Assembly (NCBI GenBank): GCA_018894105.1
Contig: CM032117.1
Location: 40,032,501-40,096,500, forward strand
Length of the DNA: 64,000 bases
From: Jacaranda mimosifolia
Taxonomy: Eukaryota > Streptophyta > Magnoliopsida > Lamiales > Bignoniaceae
Direction: 5' to 3'
The first letter of the stretch is position 1; each line of letters starts with the position of its first letter. Under the pieces are notes generated by a model. That model was not told where the DNA came from. It saw only the letters and a program-made list of their open reading frames with translations, and searched no databases. The position numbers and the translations under genes are program-made. Shown here piece after piece: positions 11,215 through 24,151 of the stretch.

Positions 11215-14040
11215 ATAGAATTATTTTTATCAACTCATTTGAAAAAAAAAACCATTTCGACGCATTCTCTCTTGATCAGGTAAATTTCATCTAATATTTC
11301 AATTGTTGTTTCCTTTCTTTCAGTCAATTCTTCTTATGCTTTTTTTTGCTGTTCAATTAATTGATTGATTGGCAGCAACTGTCCGTATGCATTATATTCT
11401 AGCATTTTTTTGATCAATAATTATAGTCTAGCATTTTGTTGCAGTTATTCAGGTACATTTTGTCATGTATTGGGTTTAATTATTTTATACTTCAACGGTG
11501 AGCAATGCTCATCATGTTAATATTTTATCTTTAATTTGTGACATCAATCATGGGAAAGCTAATTTGAATTCTAGGTATCACTGCATTGGTCTTAAACTTC
11601 TAAGTGTGTTTTTTCCCTTAACACTTTTTTTGGAATATTTATTTGGAAATCATTGAATCATAGCGGTCGCGATTTGTATACATGTTAAAGCCCATCTGTA
11701 GTACTACTAAAGAAAGAAAAAAGTACATCTAAGATTTTTCTAAAAATGATGTATTTTAGCCAGTGTATGTTTTGTTAAGTGTATTTTTTCTACATTATTA
11801 AGGCATTTGAATGCACACGAAGCACATATATTTTGCTACTATATTGGATATCTGCAATCTATTTATAGTTTGCTTAGGGAACTCCTATTAAATTAGCAGC
11901 CACGGACTAGTTGAATATACTAAGTTAGTACATGATTCCGAGTAATGTTCGTTTTGGTTTTTTCTTCTCCTTTTTGTAAATATGCACTTTTAGGAACATA
12001 TACATAATGTTCTCTTTGTTGTCAACTAAGAAATTCAGATCATTTAGGGTTTCTCGCTTAGATGTTCATCACCAAACATAAATATGATGATGATGAGTGG
12101 TGCTCTATTTCACTAGGATATCTTGATTCATGTCTGATACATCCAATATTTTGTTGGCCTTCCTTAGCCCCAGTAAGAAGGCATTCTAATCAGCTATGTT
12201 GCATGGAAGTTCTTACCTTAGAGATATGGAGGTATTTATTTTCTTGTTTTTGTAACATTGAATTTTTAGGAGCCAAAAATGTCAAAAGATTAATAGTTCA
12301 TATTTAAGTACTCTCGCGCTCAAATGACATTCCACAACATTTATGTCTAAAACACAAAAATAATCATTTTCTCTTTCATAGCAAAGATGGAAAAATTTAT
12401 TTTCTTTTTCCCATAAATGTTGTCCACATCTCAAAAAACAAGAAATAGAATTTGAAGATGCTCCTTGAACCCTGCAATAGTGCTAGGGTTTAACGTGCAT
12501 ACAAAGTATTATTTAAATGGTGCTTGTTATTTGATATGTGATGGTGGGGTTCTCTTGTACTCCATTGCCTTCTCCATCCTCATTTCACAATTTAAAGATG
12601 AGTTGAAGCTACTTTCTTTATTTGTTCACTATGTTGGATAGACATGGACACAATGGCTTAGATAGGAGGACGCATGGATACCGCAACACTACATTTCTAA
12701 GCATTTAAGGAAACAACATAGCTTTGATGCGACTGTTTGATATATATTAATATTTTTCATATTATATAAATATTAATGTAGATGTATGCATATACATACA
12801 TATGTAGACATGCAATTGGTACAAATTTTAAAGACCTTGAAATATGTTTGGTATGTCAAATAAATATATATTTTTCTTTTCCATTTTTTCAAGTCCGGTT
12901 TCTTCTCTCTTTATTTCTTTTCTTTGTTTAGATCTCTTCTTTCTTCTTCTTCAGTCTATATTTTTTTTCCCAAAAGAATCAAAATTTAAATCTTTTTTCT
13001 CCAAATTCAATCATTGGTAGCTAAACCCACACACGATCTCTTTAATCATTCAATAACCCACCAATATTTCTTACTATTTTTTTAATACATACAAATGCTG
13101 GTTGTTTGCTACCCATGACCTCACACTTTAGTGCTATTGCATCAAAGGCCATTTGGCACCAATCTTTCTCATTTGATCTCAATACTACACAATAAATAAC
13201 CTTCAAGAGGACAAAACTCACCTCTTAAATCAACTCATCAGCTAACAACTTCACATTTCCTAGAACATATGAACTTTTCTATAAGAGTTTTGTCAATCTC
13301 AATCTTTGAAGCCACAATCTTTCACCTGTTAGCTGCTTGGTTTTAAGTTTCAACTTCCAAGTAGAGGTGTTCACGGGTCGGGTTGGTTGGGGTTTGAGGA
13401 TAAAATGAATTTGAATCAATCATTTTTAATTAGATTGTATTAGTTCGGGTTGGTTTGGCCCAGGTAATTGGGTTCAAGGAGAAGAAAAAAAAATTAGAAG
13501 AAGAAGAAGAAGCAAGCAAGCAAGCACCAACTGGGAAAAAAATTGGCAAGTTCTAGCTATATCTAAATTAAATTGAATAGATGGCCTACATACACAATAT
13601 TAGCATAGCATAATCCTATCAAGATAATCAATTTTTTCTCAAAATATTCATCAAAACTCAAAAGCACATAGCATTGCACTTGGGCACCATTAATCATAAT
13701 TGTTATAAATTATCTCCTTCTTTACCAAAAGCTATAATTAATAATATATAAAATACCAAATTAAATCTAAGTTGAATATTAGATATAAATATAAATGACA
13801 AAATTCATAATTTAAAAAAATAAATTATTATTTATTTTAATTAAATCATCGGGTTAGGTCATATTGGATTGAATAACTAAATATAAAATCCAAAAACCAA
13901 ACCAAATGTAATCGAGTTTGATTGAATTTTACCCAATCCAACCCGATTACTCGACCCAACCCAAACTAATTACATTGGTTCTGTTTGGATCATTGGGTTC
14001 ATCGGATTGGATTGATCTGATGAACACCCTTACTTCCAAG
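11215..14040. repeat. Tandem array copy 3
   Basis: The body starts with the shared ATTATTTTTATCAACTCATTT block, then lacks about 200 bp present in copies 1 and 2 (their 2660-2880 equivalent). It resumes at CCATTTCGACGCATTCTC. The tail from ~12880 retains the complete MITE with both target duplications. It ends at CTTCCAAG (14033-14040), directly upstream of the Sel1-repeat pseudogene. Confidence 0.8.
13362..14032. mobile_element. Complete hAT-type MITE with perfect 8-bp TSD
   Basis: The ends TAGAGGTGTTCACGGG and GATGAACACCCTTA are inverted repeats of the TAGGGGTGTTCA type. The flanks are identical CTTCCAAG copies (13354-13361 and 14033-14040). At 671 bp without a reading frame it is the best preserved member of the family in the window and defines the ancestral insertion shared by the other array tails. 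Confidence 0.9.
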
Positions 14041-14096
14041 AGAAGAAAAACATGGTCTTTTGAAAACATACAATATAAATACACATAATATGTAGA

Positions 14097-14111
14097 GAGA
14101 GAGAGAGAGAA
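14097..14111. repeat. (GA)n microsatellite
   Basis: Short GA run just upstream of the Sel1-repeat pseudogene. Confidence 0.8.
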
Positions 14112-14448
14112 TATATGAGCTTGTAGAAGAAGAGAGGAAAAGTTTTTATTTGGACTTCTTTATTATCTTTTCTCTTATTTTCCCTCTTTTTCTTTTTCTC
14201 TCCTTTTTCTTTTCTTTTTCTTTTGATTTAGGTGCTTAGGCTTGGGTTTTGACACAAATACGGGAAATCTTTTTAGAGCATTCCTTTAGAAGCCTGCTGT
14301 TAGGAAATGTACTGTGGATGCTGCGTTTTCCTAATTCAATTTGTGTGTAAATTCTTTTTTTGTAAATCGAAGTTATGTGCCTTGGTGATTTTCTTATATT
14401 TTTGTTTTGTTTTATATTTACATGACTTTGCTTTGCTTTCCATCATAG

Positions 14449-17254
14449 AGAGGACTGCATAGCCGGAATAAGAAGGCAATGGAGTTCATAGCCAAAAGGT
14501 TTAGTGTTTTGAAGGTAGTTCATAGACTTATTGATTATTCTGAACTTAATGAAAATTGTCTTATCCCTCTTCTTAGGTTAATTTCATGCTTATTATGAAA
14601 CGAGATAATCAAAATATATATTCCCATTTTCTGTGGTAGCGTTGTCCACTTTGTTATATTTATTAGAGCATTTCTTGAAATTGAGATAGGGGGTTGTGGA
14701 TGTGCAATTGCAGTAAAGTCATATTTGGTTAGGTTATGATAGAATATAGAGAGACTGTGTTGAGAATGTTGGTGGATATAATCCTTCTATTTGTGGTATT
14801 AATCTTTGAAGCTATATGTTTGATATGCTTAATTTAAATTACTAGGATTGTGTTGTGTAGAAGTGGATTCGCAAATTATTTGAGACTATGTATGAATAGA
14901 CTTATGGACTAGTTGATGATGTTGGATTCTTGATCAACTAGCATATTTAATAAGTCACAATCTCTTACTACATCACTCTACAGGAAATACATGTTTACGT
15001 TGGTGACTTTGTGTTAATTCTTTAAAAATTTATTTATTTATTTATTTCTTTTGGGTGACTAGTGTTACTTGTTGAACTCCACATATCCTGGAATTAATTT
15101 TTACAGAGAATAAGCAAGCTAGTTTTTTCATTGATTTATCTATGATCGAGTAATAGGTGGATTTCCTTTTCTTTTTTCTTATGCTTTTCTTGAGCTTTTT
15201 TGTAGTTAAGTCTTTCTATAGGAATCTCTCTTTTCAATTTTGGAGGTTTTGACAGGTAATAATATCTTATTCATGGGGCATGAAGGCGGTGCATCATTTA
15301 AGTCCCATATAACTATTTTAGAAGTGATTAAAGTTTTTTAGCTATTGCATGTCTAGTTTATGTTATTGTTTCAAGGTAGATCTCTCTAGTTGAAACTTGA
15401 TTGTTGAGCAACATTCTTCCTTTGGTTCCTTTTGTTGGGCAGAAAAGGAACATTTAAGTTGGCCTATAAAGCTGACAACTCGAAAACTCATGCTGGATGT
15501 TGGTTATCCAAACTACATCTCAAATACCATGTCCCTGGTGCAAATAAAGCTGTGTAGGAATAACTTACTTTCCTATTGTAACTTTGTCTTTGTAGTAGAG
15601 TCCTACATTTCTATCTTTTTGATATTATTAAATTGGCTATGAGTTTAAAGGGTCTGGAGGCTTCCTCTTACATTGTGTGTATATGGGTTTTTCATAAAGT
15701 TAAGCTTTTAATTCTTCTTCTTCTTCTCCTCCTCCTTCTTCTTCTTCTTCTCCCTTCTTCTTCTTCTTCTTCTTCTTTTCTTTTCTTTTAAAAATTAATG
15801 TACTTCCACTTGATTATCTCTCTCAATTGTCATCTACTGGAACATGTCTATTTGACTTCGATTGTAGTTCAGCAAAATATTAAGTTTTTCTATACCATTT
15901 AGTTTGTCTAAACCTATTATATTCCTTCATAATAGAGGGATTGCTTTGCTAGTGGAAGCTGTAGAGATGGGCGACCCAAATGCACAATATGAACTTGGTT
16001 TCCACCTTAGAGTTGAGGTTAGACTTCCTAATGAACCGAAAAAATAACTATATTATATGGTTCGAAAACCTTTATCTTCAGTTTATGTAGCTAAAAGTTT
16101 TCAAACTAATATTTTAAATACTTTTGCTCAATTAAACTTTTATCTATATTTTGGGGGGAAATATAATTCCATCATGATAGTGTTGCTTACATTGTGTTTC
16201 ATTTCTTTATCTTGATCTAATGTGAGAAATTTGTCCTCTGGATCACAGTATTCTTGATATTTGTTTTTATATTTTGGCAAAATCCTTATGTGAAATCCAA
16301 TTAGCAAGCTTTCTATTATCTGGAAAAGGTTGTTGACCAAGTATTTTCTACAATTCATGCACAACCAATAGCTTTCTACTGTCATGTTGGAAGATATGGT
16401 GTTTGAAACCTTACTAGAACTTGTCATGCTCTAGTGGCATCCTGGTGGCCTCTACTTTTTAGGAGCTGTGTATTTGACTGGGAAATGCATGAAGCAAGAT
16501 GTTTCCTGTATCATATGGTGTTTCCATAGAGCATCTGAGAAGGTACTTAAAATCTGTACTTGTGGGGATTTAACTGCTATTAGTTTGAAGTAGTAAATAA
16601 GGTTATTAATTTGAGCTGTTATGATAGTACACTCGACAAAAGTTGTCAAATTAATTTTATGGCTTTTTTTTAGCTATTTGAAAGAAATCAGTTAGAGTAC
16701 TTGGAATCTGAGAGCGCTTTAGTAAAAACTTTTCATTCAATTGCTTTCTCACCTTGGTTTCCTGCAGGGTTTGCTGGTGCTGCCATAACCTATGGATTAC
16801 TTCTTCTTAGAGGTTAGCTCTTTCCCTTGGAAGGCAACAATTCATTAAATGTGCATGCACCTTGTCTTATTGATGAAAATTTGGCAAGAAGACTTAGACT
16901 GTTGTTGGGAGTTGTATGAATTCCTAAATTGATAAGGAATCAATGGAAGATTTCCATTTTCATTAGTGCGAGAGCATATTTCCTAACGTGGGAGCAAAAT
17001 GGTTTCATTTCATGGTCAATTTTGAGTTTAATTAACATTTTGTTACAAATGTTTTAGGTGTTCAAATTCCTAAATCACTTACCAAATTTAATGTAAAGAA
17101 TAGAAAATTGAGGAAAAATTCTAGAGGCCCTGAGTTTAATCCGGTTGAGATGGCAAGACAACAATTTGAAATTGCTGCTAATGTAGGATGTGATCTTATA
17201 TTGAAGTGGTTAAAACAACTAGAAGAGGAAGAGAAAGGCTTGATGAGTTCTTAA
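14449..17254 (+). pseudogene. Sel1-repeat / HCP-like protein pseudogene (7 exon relics)
   Basis: Exon relics at 14449-14576, 15443-15553, 15936-16017, ~16281-16340, 16435-16542, 16768-16812 and 17058-17254 are in consistent order. Most are bounded by GT/AG. Their translations match plant Sel1-like (TPR-related solenoid) proteins as I remember them, with motifs such as EMGDPNAQYELG, GAVYLTG and FEIAANVGCD. The last exon ends in EEEEKGLMSS and a stop. Such repeats are protein-interaction scaffolds; no specific role is inferred.

Lesions: a 1-bp loss in exon 2 (about 15451) shifts the frame. Exon 4 has a TAG at 16302-16304 where the family has Gln, and its AG acceptor is gone. The exon 5/6 junction needs one extra base. 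A degenerate first exon may lie at about 14270-14330 (KPAVRKCTVDAAF, with in-frame stops). The gene lies at the end of the tandem array. Confidence 0.8.
15716..15785. repeat. CTT/CTC trinucleotide-rich tract
   Basis: Interrupted (TTC)n run inside an intron of the Sel1-repeat pseudogene. Confidence 0.85.
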
Positions 17255-18299
17255 TAATACTCTTCAGACATAAAATTCTTTAAATGATTATAAAATTTTG
17301 ATAGTTGGCTGATGATCAGTTAATAAATCATGTGATGAATTTATTAAATTTTTTTGAAGTAGGAGAATTAGAGATCATGGTAAACACTTGAGGTAAGCAT
17401 ACCGCCATGGTTATGGTTATCTATGTTTGTATTTCCTCTCCCCTACCACCGCCTCTGATGGTTGGCTAAGGCTTTCTCCACCTAATTTGGTGCAAGGACA
17501 ATTTACAACGGTTGACTTTTGACCAAGCTAGAAGTATGAACCAACTCAAGCAACTGTGAGTGAATCTTTTCATCAAGGGGTGACCTTTCGACTCAGTGTT
17601 GACCATTGGTATAAATCTACTATTGGTCCAAGCTTTGGAAATTCTATTCACAAGATTAAATTAGAGTCTGCCAAGCAAGACGGTAGCTAATTTTCAAATT
17701 TTATTTTGTATTTTCAATTATATTCATATAGAATACGAAGCTTTGTAACTTGGAAGAGAGGAGTCCTTGTTTGCTTGCTCTCATAGTCCAAATGGAGAAT
17801 ATTTTTGATTTCCTTTCTTTTGTACATAAATTGTTATGAATGTTAATATACAGGTATGAGTTCATTACTAACACCTACCTATTGGTGTTTTTTTTTTTTA
17901 AGTCTCCAAAACTAGCCACATTTGATCTTGTATTGTACTTCTATATTTGTTAGTTTGATACTACTTAGTGGAGAAAAACAACAACTAATAAAGCTCGAAT
18001 AGGACTATGAGCATCTGGGTTGAATTATGCTGAGGACAATAATTCATTTCCTCAATGTAACTCTAGATCTATATGGAAGTCGAACCGGAAAAAACATCAA
18101 AACATGATAACCCATCTTAGTCATGAAATTTCTTTCTAGTCAAAATAGGACAAAACCATCAAGATGTTAAGGTGGTTTATTAACACTTAATCTATTTTGA
18201 ATAGAGAGGATTTCTACATCAAGTTTTTGTTGTGTTAAGGTAAGGTAGCTTAATTTGAGGTTTTCATGCCATTGGATCTTAATGATATTATGTATATAT
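17255..18299. other. Downstream flank, no gene recognised
   Basis: This follows the Sel1-repeat stop codon and may hold its former 3' UTR. Two short open stretches near 17470-17650 and 18050-18120 show no recognisable family. Confidence 0.5.
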
Positions 18300-19084
18300 A
18301 TATAAATATATTACTATTATGTATAAGGGGGGATGCGCATGGCAATAGTGTTGTAGCGTGTGCCCCCCTTTGACTTTTTTTTATTTATAATAATTTGGAA
18401 ATGCATCGCATAAATAATGCAGTTTCTAGGAGGACGGTGCTTTTTGCCATTGTACAGATGGCTAGGTTGGTTGAACATCTTTTTGGAAAAAAGTGTACTT
18501 TATTAAAAAATAAAAGAAGTGTTGTTCTACTTTGATGGGAGTGATGAAACTATGTTCCATCTTTGAGAATGTGGTTGATTTTTATCACCCTTTTTCTTTT
18601 CTTTCTCTCTTTTTTTATGTTTTTATTTTCTGTGGTGTTGGTGTACAAATTAGGGTTTTTTGCCCCTATTTTTGGGAAAATTTTGTGTCTTCCTCTCAAA
18701 ATATTTAGGCTTTCTGTTCATTTTTTTCCTCCTTGGGTTTTGATTTATTCTTTATTTGTACGAAACTCTTGGATTAGGTGGGATATGCATTCGAATTTTG
18801 GGTGTCGGTATTGTGTTTGGTATGGGAAAGAGAAAGAGAACATGGAAGCACTATTGCTATTACACTGTGTTTGGGCATACAAATCTGGCGCTCTTAATTG
18901 CTACCTTAGAGGGAAGTAGTTTTCTTCTCGTTATACTCTATTTCATTTTATTTGTACTTCAAATGTATATTTTCAGCCTTGGTTTATGTATAGTGTTCGG
19001 TTTATAGGTCAGCTCTTTGTTTTCCTTTCTTTTTATTGTGGTTTCTCATTTGCTATCTATTATTTTTATGTTCTTGAAGAGGTG

Positions 19085-19465
19085 AAGGGTATGTACTCTA
19101 TTTTGTTAGTAGTTGAAGCTTATAGGAGTTGTATGCTTGTATTTGGTATCTTGTTTGTTTACTAAATATTTTTTCTTTCTATTTTTCTAGGAGTTTTCTT
19201 CTAAGAGTATGTGTTCTGGTGTTGTTAGCAGCTAAAGCTTATAATGGCTACATGTTTTTATTTGACCTCTTGTTTGTTTGCTAAATGGCTTTTTCTTCTA
19301 TTTTTTGGGGGTTCCCTTCTAAGGGTATATATTCTGGTCTTGTTAGTAGCAGAACTTTAAAGAGGCTTCATGTTTGTATTTGTTTTCTGGTGTTGTTTGG
19401 TTTGTATTCATAAGTTTGCATTTGTACTCTGGTGCTGTTAGTAGCTAAAATTTATAGAGACTCAA
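19085..19465. repeat. Tandem repeat, ~119-bp period, about 3.5 copies
   Basis: The motif TTAGTAGYTRAAGCTTATA recurs near 19105, 19224, 19342 and 19440, each time followed by TTTGTATTTG/TTTGTTTGCT-like sequence. Spacings are about 118, 119 and 96 bp. It lies upstream of the helicase relic. Confidence 0.7.
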
Positions 19466-19814
19466 TGTTTGTAGTTTCTTTAGTTGGTGGTTTTCCTTCT
19501 GTTCTTTTTTTTGTTGTTGGGGGGGGGGGGACGGGTTCATTCTTTTATGATTTATTTGTTTTAAAATGGTGGCATGTTTTTCCAACTAAATGTTTTTTTT
19601 ATTTTTTGCTTGTATTTAAATTGAGTTCTAAAGCATTTTTCTATCCCAGCATATTTTAAAAGCTTTTCTTTTGATTTTTCTATTTATGAAGTGGTTTATA
19701 TTTTTTAATTTATTTTGAATGTGTCATTATTAGTGGCATGTTGCAAGTTTTTTAGTTTACATTGAGAAATTATAGTTTTCTAAGCTTTCCTTTTCAAATT
19801 TATGAAGCTCGAAG

Positions 19815-21690
19815 ATTGAATCTTTTACATAAAGAATTTCTGAATACTTTGTTTTGGGAGCAAAAAAGAGAAGATGGAAATTACGGAAAGAGGGTTTTGC
19901 TATAGGTAATGTTGTTGTCGTCGATCCTATAGAAGGCAAGCATTATTTTCTAAAAATTCTTTTACAAAATGTTAGGGCACCTACATCTTATCAAGATTTG
20001 CTTACTGTAGACAATAAGATGTTTAATTCTTTTAGGCTTGCTGCATTGCATAGAGTTTACTTGGAGTCTGATTCTTATGTTGAACAATGCTTGGAAGAAG
20101 CTTCTTAGTTTGATATGCCTTCAAGTCTTAGAAAGCTATTTGCGATTTTGTTGGTTTTTTGCTCTTCTTTTGACCCAAAAAATTAGTTTTTAGATTTATG
20201 GACGTGCTTTCAGATGATTATTCAAGAAATACTAATTTAACTCAAATAAAAGTTGAGAGAAAAACTTTTAGTAGTATAGATGAATTTTTTATTTGCATAG
20301 GTAATTCTATTCATGATTTTTCTTTGGCTTCAAATTTTCAAAGATTAAGTGAAGAAGAATGGTCTTCTAGGAAACTTGCTTCTGAGAAAAACATCTCAAT
20401 TCCATTAAATGACTTAATTATGATACAAAAATTAAATTAAAAACAAAAAACTGCATTTAATGAATTATATATAGAGTTAATTTTGGTCAACCAGACTCTT
20501 TTTTTATTGATGGACCTAGTGGGGTAGGTAAATAGTTTTGTATAGAGCATTTCTCGCATATGTTAGATCAAGAGAACACATAAAATTAGCTGTAGCAACA
20601 TTTGGTATTGCGGCATCTTTATTACCTGGAGGTGGAACAACTTATTCTATAATTAAACTTCCAATTGAAATTGACCAAACGTTGGAGTAAAAAATATGTA
20701 AACAATCGAGCCTTGCAAAAATGATTCTTTTGTCTAAAATAATAATTTGGGATGAAGCTTCAATAGCAAATCGAAATATTATTGAGGCATTTGATACATT
20801 ATTGTGTGATATTACCTGATAAACCAAATAAATTATTTGGTGGCGAGGTTGTTGTTTATGGTGGAGATTTTCGTCAAAACATTACCTATTATTCCTTTGG
20901 GTACAAAAGTACATATGATAAATGTCAGTTTTGTTGCTTCCAATATATGGCCTCAATTAATAAATTTAAATTGCATGACAATATACGTGCAAGGGATGAC
21001 CTTTATTTTTTTTCCATTTATTAGTAGGGATTTATCAATTGAAAAATTAATTGACTATGTTTTCCCTTCAATTACTTCTTATTCGTATGATGCATATGAT
21101 TTGGTGAATAGAGCAATTTTGACCCCAAAAAATGATAATGTAGTGGAATTAAATAACATTATTATTGAAAAGTTACCTAACACATGTAAAGAATACATTA
21201 ATTTCAATAAAGCTACGAATCCAGCTGATCAAGGTCAATATGAAGATTTCTTTTGTAGTGTTGTTGCAAGCAACCTTCCTCCACACAAACTAATGATTAA
21301 ATTTTTTTTGTCTTATTATGCTATTGAGGAACTTAAATTCAATGGAGGGTCTTTCAAATGGTACACGATTGATTTGCCAAAAGCTTGGATAGAATTATAT
21401 AGAAGCTAAAATAGTGGCTGGAGATCATAAAGGCAAGCTTATGTTTATTCCATGAATACCATTAGAATGCCCTAATAAAAAAAATGTCCTATTACTTTAT
21501 GGCATTTCTAGTTTCCAATAAGGCCTTGTTTTGCTATGACCATCAATAAAGCTCAAGGGCAAATACTTGATTATATTGGCATTTATTTACCGCAACTAGT
21601 ATTCTCTCATGGCCAATTATATGTTGCATTATCAAGGGCTTGTCGTACATGTTCAGTTAAAATATTTGTTGACCCTATTTAGCAAGAAGT
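19815..21690 (+). pseudogene. Helitron Pif1-type helicase, frame-broken, Rep domain not seen
   Basis: Rolling-circle Helitron transposase normally joins a Rep endonuclease to a 5'-3' SF1B (Pif1-like) helicase. Only the helicase side is visible. Order: the pre-helicase linker with RAPTSYQDLLTVDN (about 19970-20020); the Walker A region GPSGVGK at 20512-20532, immediately followed by a TAG where Thr is expected; LAVATFGIAASLLPGG (about 20590-20635); a Walker B-like IIIWDEA (about 20740); GGDFRQN (about 20860-20882); and C-terminal motifs [14 protein letters not shown] and [10 protein letters not shown] (21510-21640).

Several stops and frame changes separate these blocks, so no helicase can be made. 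A fairly long open stretch, 20837-21409, covers the middle and ends with a poorly matching segment. The RPA-like relic follows downstream on the same strand. Confidence 0.85.
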
Positions 21691-22189
21691 TGATAGGCAG
21701 TAGGATACAAAAAATATTATATACAGAGAGATTTATTTCTTAATGGAAAGAGGTCTTTTTTAAATCATTCTTATATAATTTTAGCTACGTGCTTTATTGG
21801 TTTTCCTTTTCTTATGCCATACTTATTTTTACTAATTGTTTATTTTTAACAGGAAGCTTTGATATTATATGCTGTTAATCATTTTAACTTTTGGTTTCCT
21901 TGGTTGATTCATATAGGTGAAGATTATAATGGTGTCGAAGCTGTTGCGAACTAAGGATATTAGACTTGAATTGAGGAGCTGGAGTGCGAAAGTGTTAGTG
22001 GAGTCCAAAACAACTCTAAGGCAGTACACAACTCACTTAGATATTAGTGAGTCGCCTTAGTGGATGATTCGGTGAGGGACACATTTTTAAATGACTATGA
22101 TATGTTAGGTGTCATTTTTTGTGAAGTATTGCAGGAATGAAATATAAAATCAAAGATCTATTGACATTTTCAAACATATAATGATTAAT

Positions 22190-24151
22190 GTATAGGGTGC
22201 CAAAGTTCTTGCGACGATTTTTTACATGGACATCAACCAATTTGAGAGAACTCTAAACTTGATGGATACTTATATAATCTCTAGCGCTCGTATGATATAT
22301 GTAAATTTGGACTTTGAGTGTTATGGAGACAAATATCAATGGATCTTGAGTTGTAGAACAGTGATCAGTAGGGTCATTAACCAAGTCATTTCACCTTTTA
22401 TTATTGTTTGTAAGTATATAAAACTTTCAGCATTGGTACCAACAATTGAGAGAAGAATTGTTGGTGAGTTTGCAGTATTTTTTTACTATTTTGACTGACT
22501 ATTTTACAGTTACTAAAAAAACATAATTCTTTTCCTTTTATATAGATGTGCTAGCTCTAGTTATTAAAAAATATGAATAGCGGACTGTTGGAAGCTCATC
22601 AAAATCCTATAATATTTAGGAATTTTCAATGATGAACTATGAGTAAGTTTATATAATTTTAGAGCTTAAATGTTCTTACTACATGAACTTTATTTATTGA
22701 AATTTTTTATGGTTATATATATTCTTCTCTCTTTAGGAAAAAAACCACTCATTCTCTCTTTGTGGAGTAACATTGCTTCTTCAGAAGCACAATTGATTAT
22801 GGCATCAACTGAACTTATGCCTACCATTTGTGCAAAGAACTTGAATGTTTCTTCACATTATGGTTGAAATATTTTTGCCTTTCAGATTTTATATTATATT
22901 CTGATCAGTTTAATTTTAGGATGATTATTTCACTAACTGAACATCTTAAGTGTAAGTGTTTTGATTGCATCAACTCCTTTGATCACTATTAATATGGATC
23001 CAACTATACCAGAAGCATAGAAATTGAAGACATGGTATTTTCCCTCATAGTAATATGTTGACATGTGGAAAATTGTTTGACGATTTTTGCAGCAAATTTA
23101 GTTAATTGATAGGTACTTTGACGTGAATACCTCCAAACTTATAGCTGAAGCATTAGTTGAGGTGGAGGAGATAATTAAAATACAACAATCATCAATGTGC
23201 ATGATTTAGAAATTTCATACAATTGTTGATGTGGTGCAATCGGAAGATGTAAGTCTAATAGTGTATACTTATATGTATATGTTAAATAATGTGAACTACA
23301 ATGTATGACTACGTACATTAATTTTTTCCCATTGCTTGCTATAACCTTTAATCATTAGAAAACTATACTTTGCTAAGGTTTCTTTGCAAGCTTGACTGAA
23401 TAGATTATCTATTCATTACTACAACTTGATAGATTTGCGTTAAAGGTTATGGTTTATGTGTCTAATCAAAACCAAAGTTTCTTTTACATGGCATGTGAAA
23501 GATGTCATACTTCTTACACTGCATAATTCAATTGGAAAATTGACTGCAGAAAATGCAACGAAAGTACTGTGGTCAAGCCGAGGTAATGTAATATGAAATT
23601 AATTTTAATGTGTCACTTGTAAATAATAAATTTAATACAGGGCTTAAATGCTCCAATTGCTTGTAATTTAATGTAGAGAAATGGTGATTGTGAACATATA
23701 TGATGAAACTGAAACTTTGGAAGTCACCTTATTTGGAGATTGTGTTGTTAAAATCATACAAATGAAAGCATTTATGGCCATGGAGATGTATTTACTAGTA
23801 AGTTTTTGATTTAATTGTAATAAATTAATGATTATCTTTTGCCACTTTTATGCTAAATGTGTTTATTAACAGGGTAATCCATCATTAGTTGAAAATATGA
23901 ACAGAGCCATCGAGCAAACGGTTTTCCTTGTTAAGCTAAACAAAGCTTACAAAACTTGTCAAGATGGTTTGCATGCACAATACACCGTTTTGAACATATC
24001 TGAGTGGAAAAAAGTTGACATTAGGGTTGTAACTGAACCAGATGTTAATTTGGCTTCTGACATGGTTAATGTGCCAGTGTTGATTAAGCCAAGAAGTATG
24101 AAAAGGTTATTTGATGAAGGTATAAATTCAATTAAAACATTAGCATATTAA
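22190..24151 (+). pseudogene. RPA70-like single-strand DNA-binding protein relic of the Helitron
   Basis: Plant Helitrons often carry an RPA1-like protein that binds single-stranded DNA. Exon-like blocks occur at 22190-22500 (FERTLNLMDTY, CYGDKYQWILSCRTVI), 22730-22867 (PLILSLWSNIA), 23060-23230, 23480-23580, 23697-23800 and 23874-24151. The fourth block has a zinc-ribbon pattern (CERCHTSY...CRKCNE). The fifth reads LEVTLFGDCVVKII, typical of the C-terminal OB fold. The last ends in IKPRSMKRLFDEGI before a stop.

In-frame stops (for example after HTSYTA) and short missing parts indicate decay. Splice sites are only partly recognisable, so boundaries are approximate. It could alternatively be a host RPA1 pseudogene, but its position after the helicase favours the Helitron. 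Confidence 0.75.

Noticed and set aside
18563..18919. 118-residue hydrophobic open frame that looks like a membrane protein
   Set aside because: T-rich Helitron 5' region; hydrophobicity follows from base composition and no family motif is visible.
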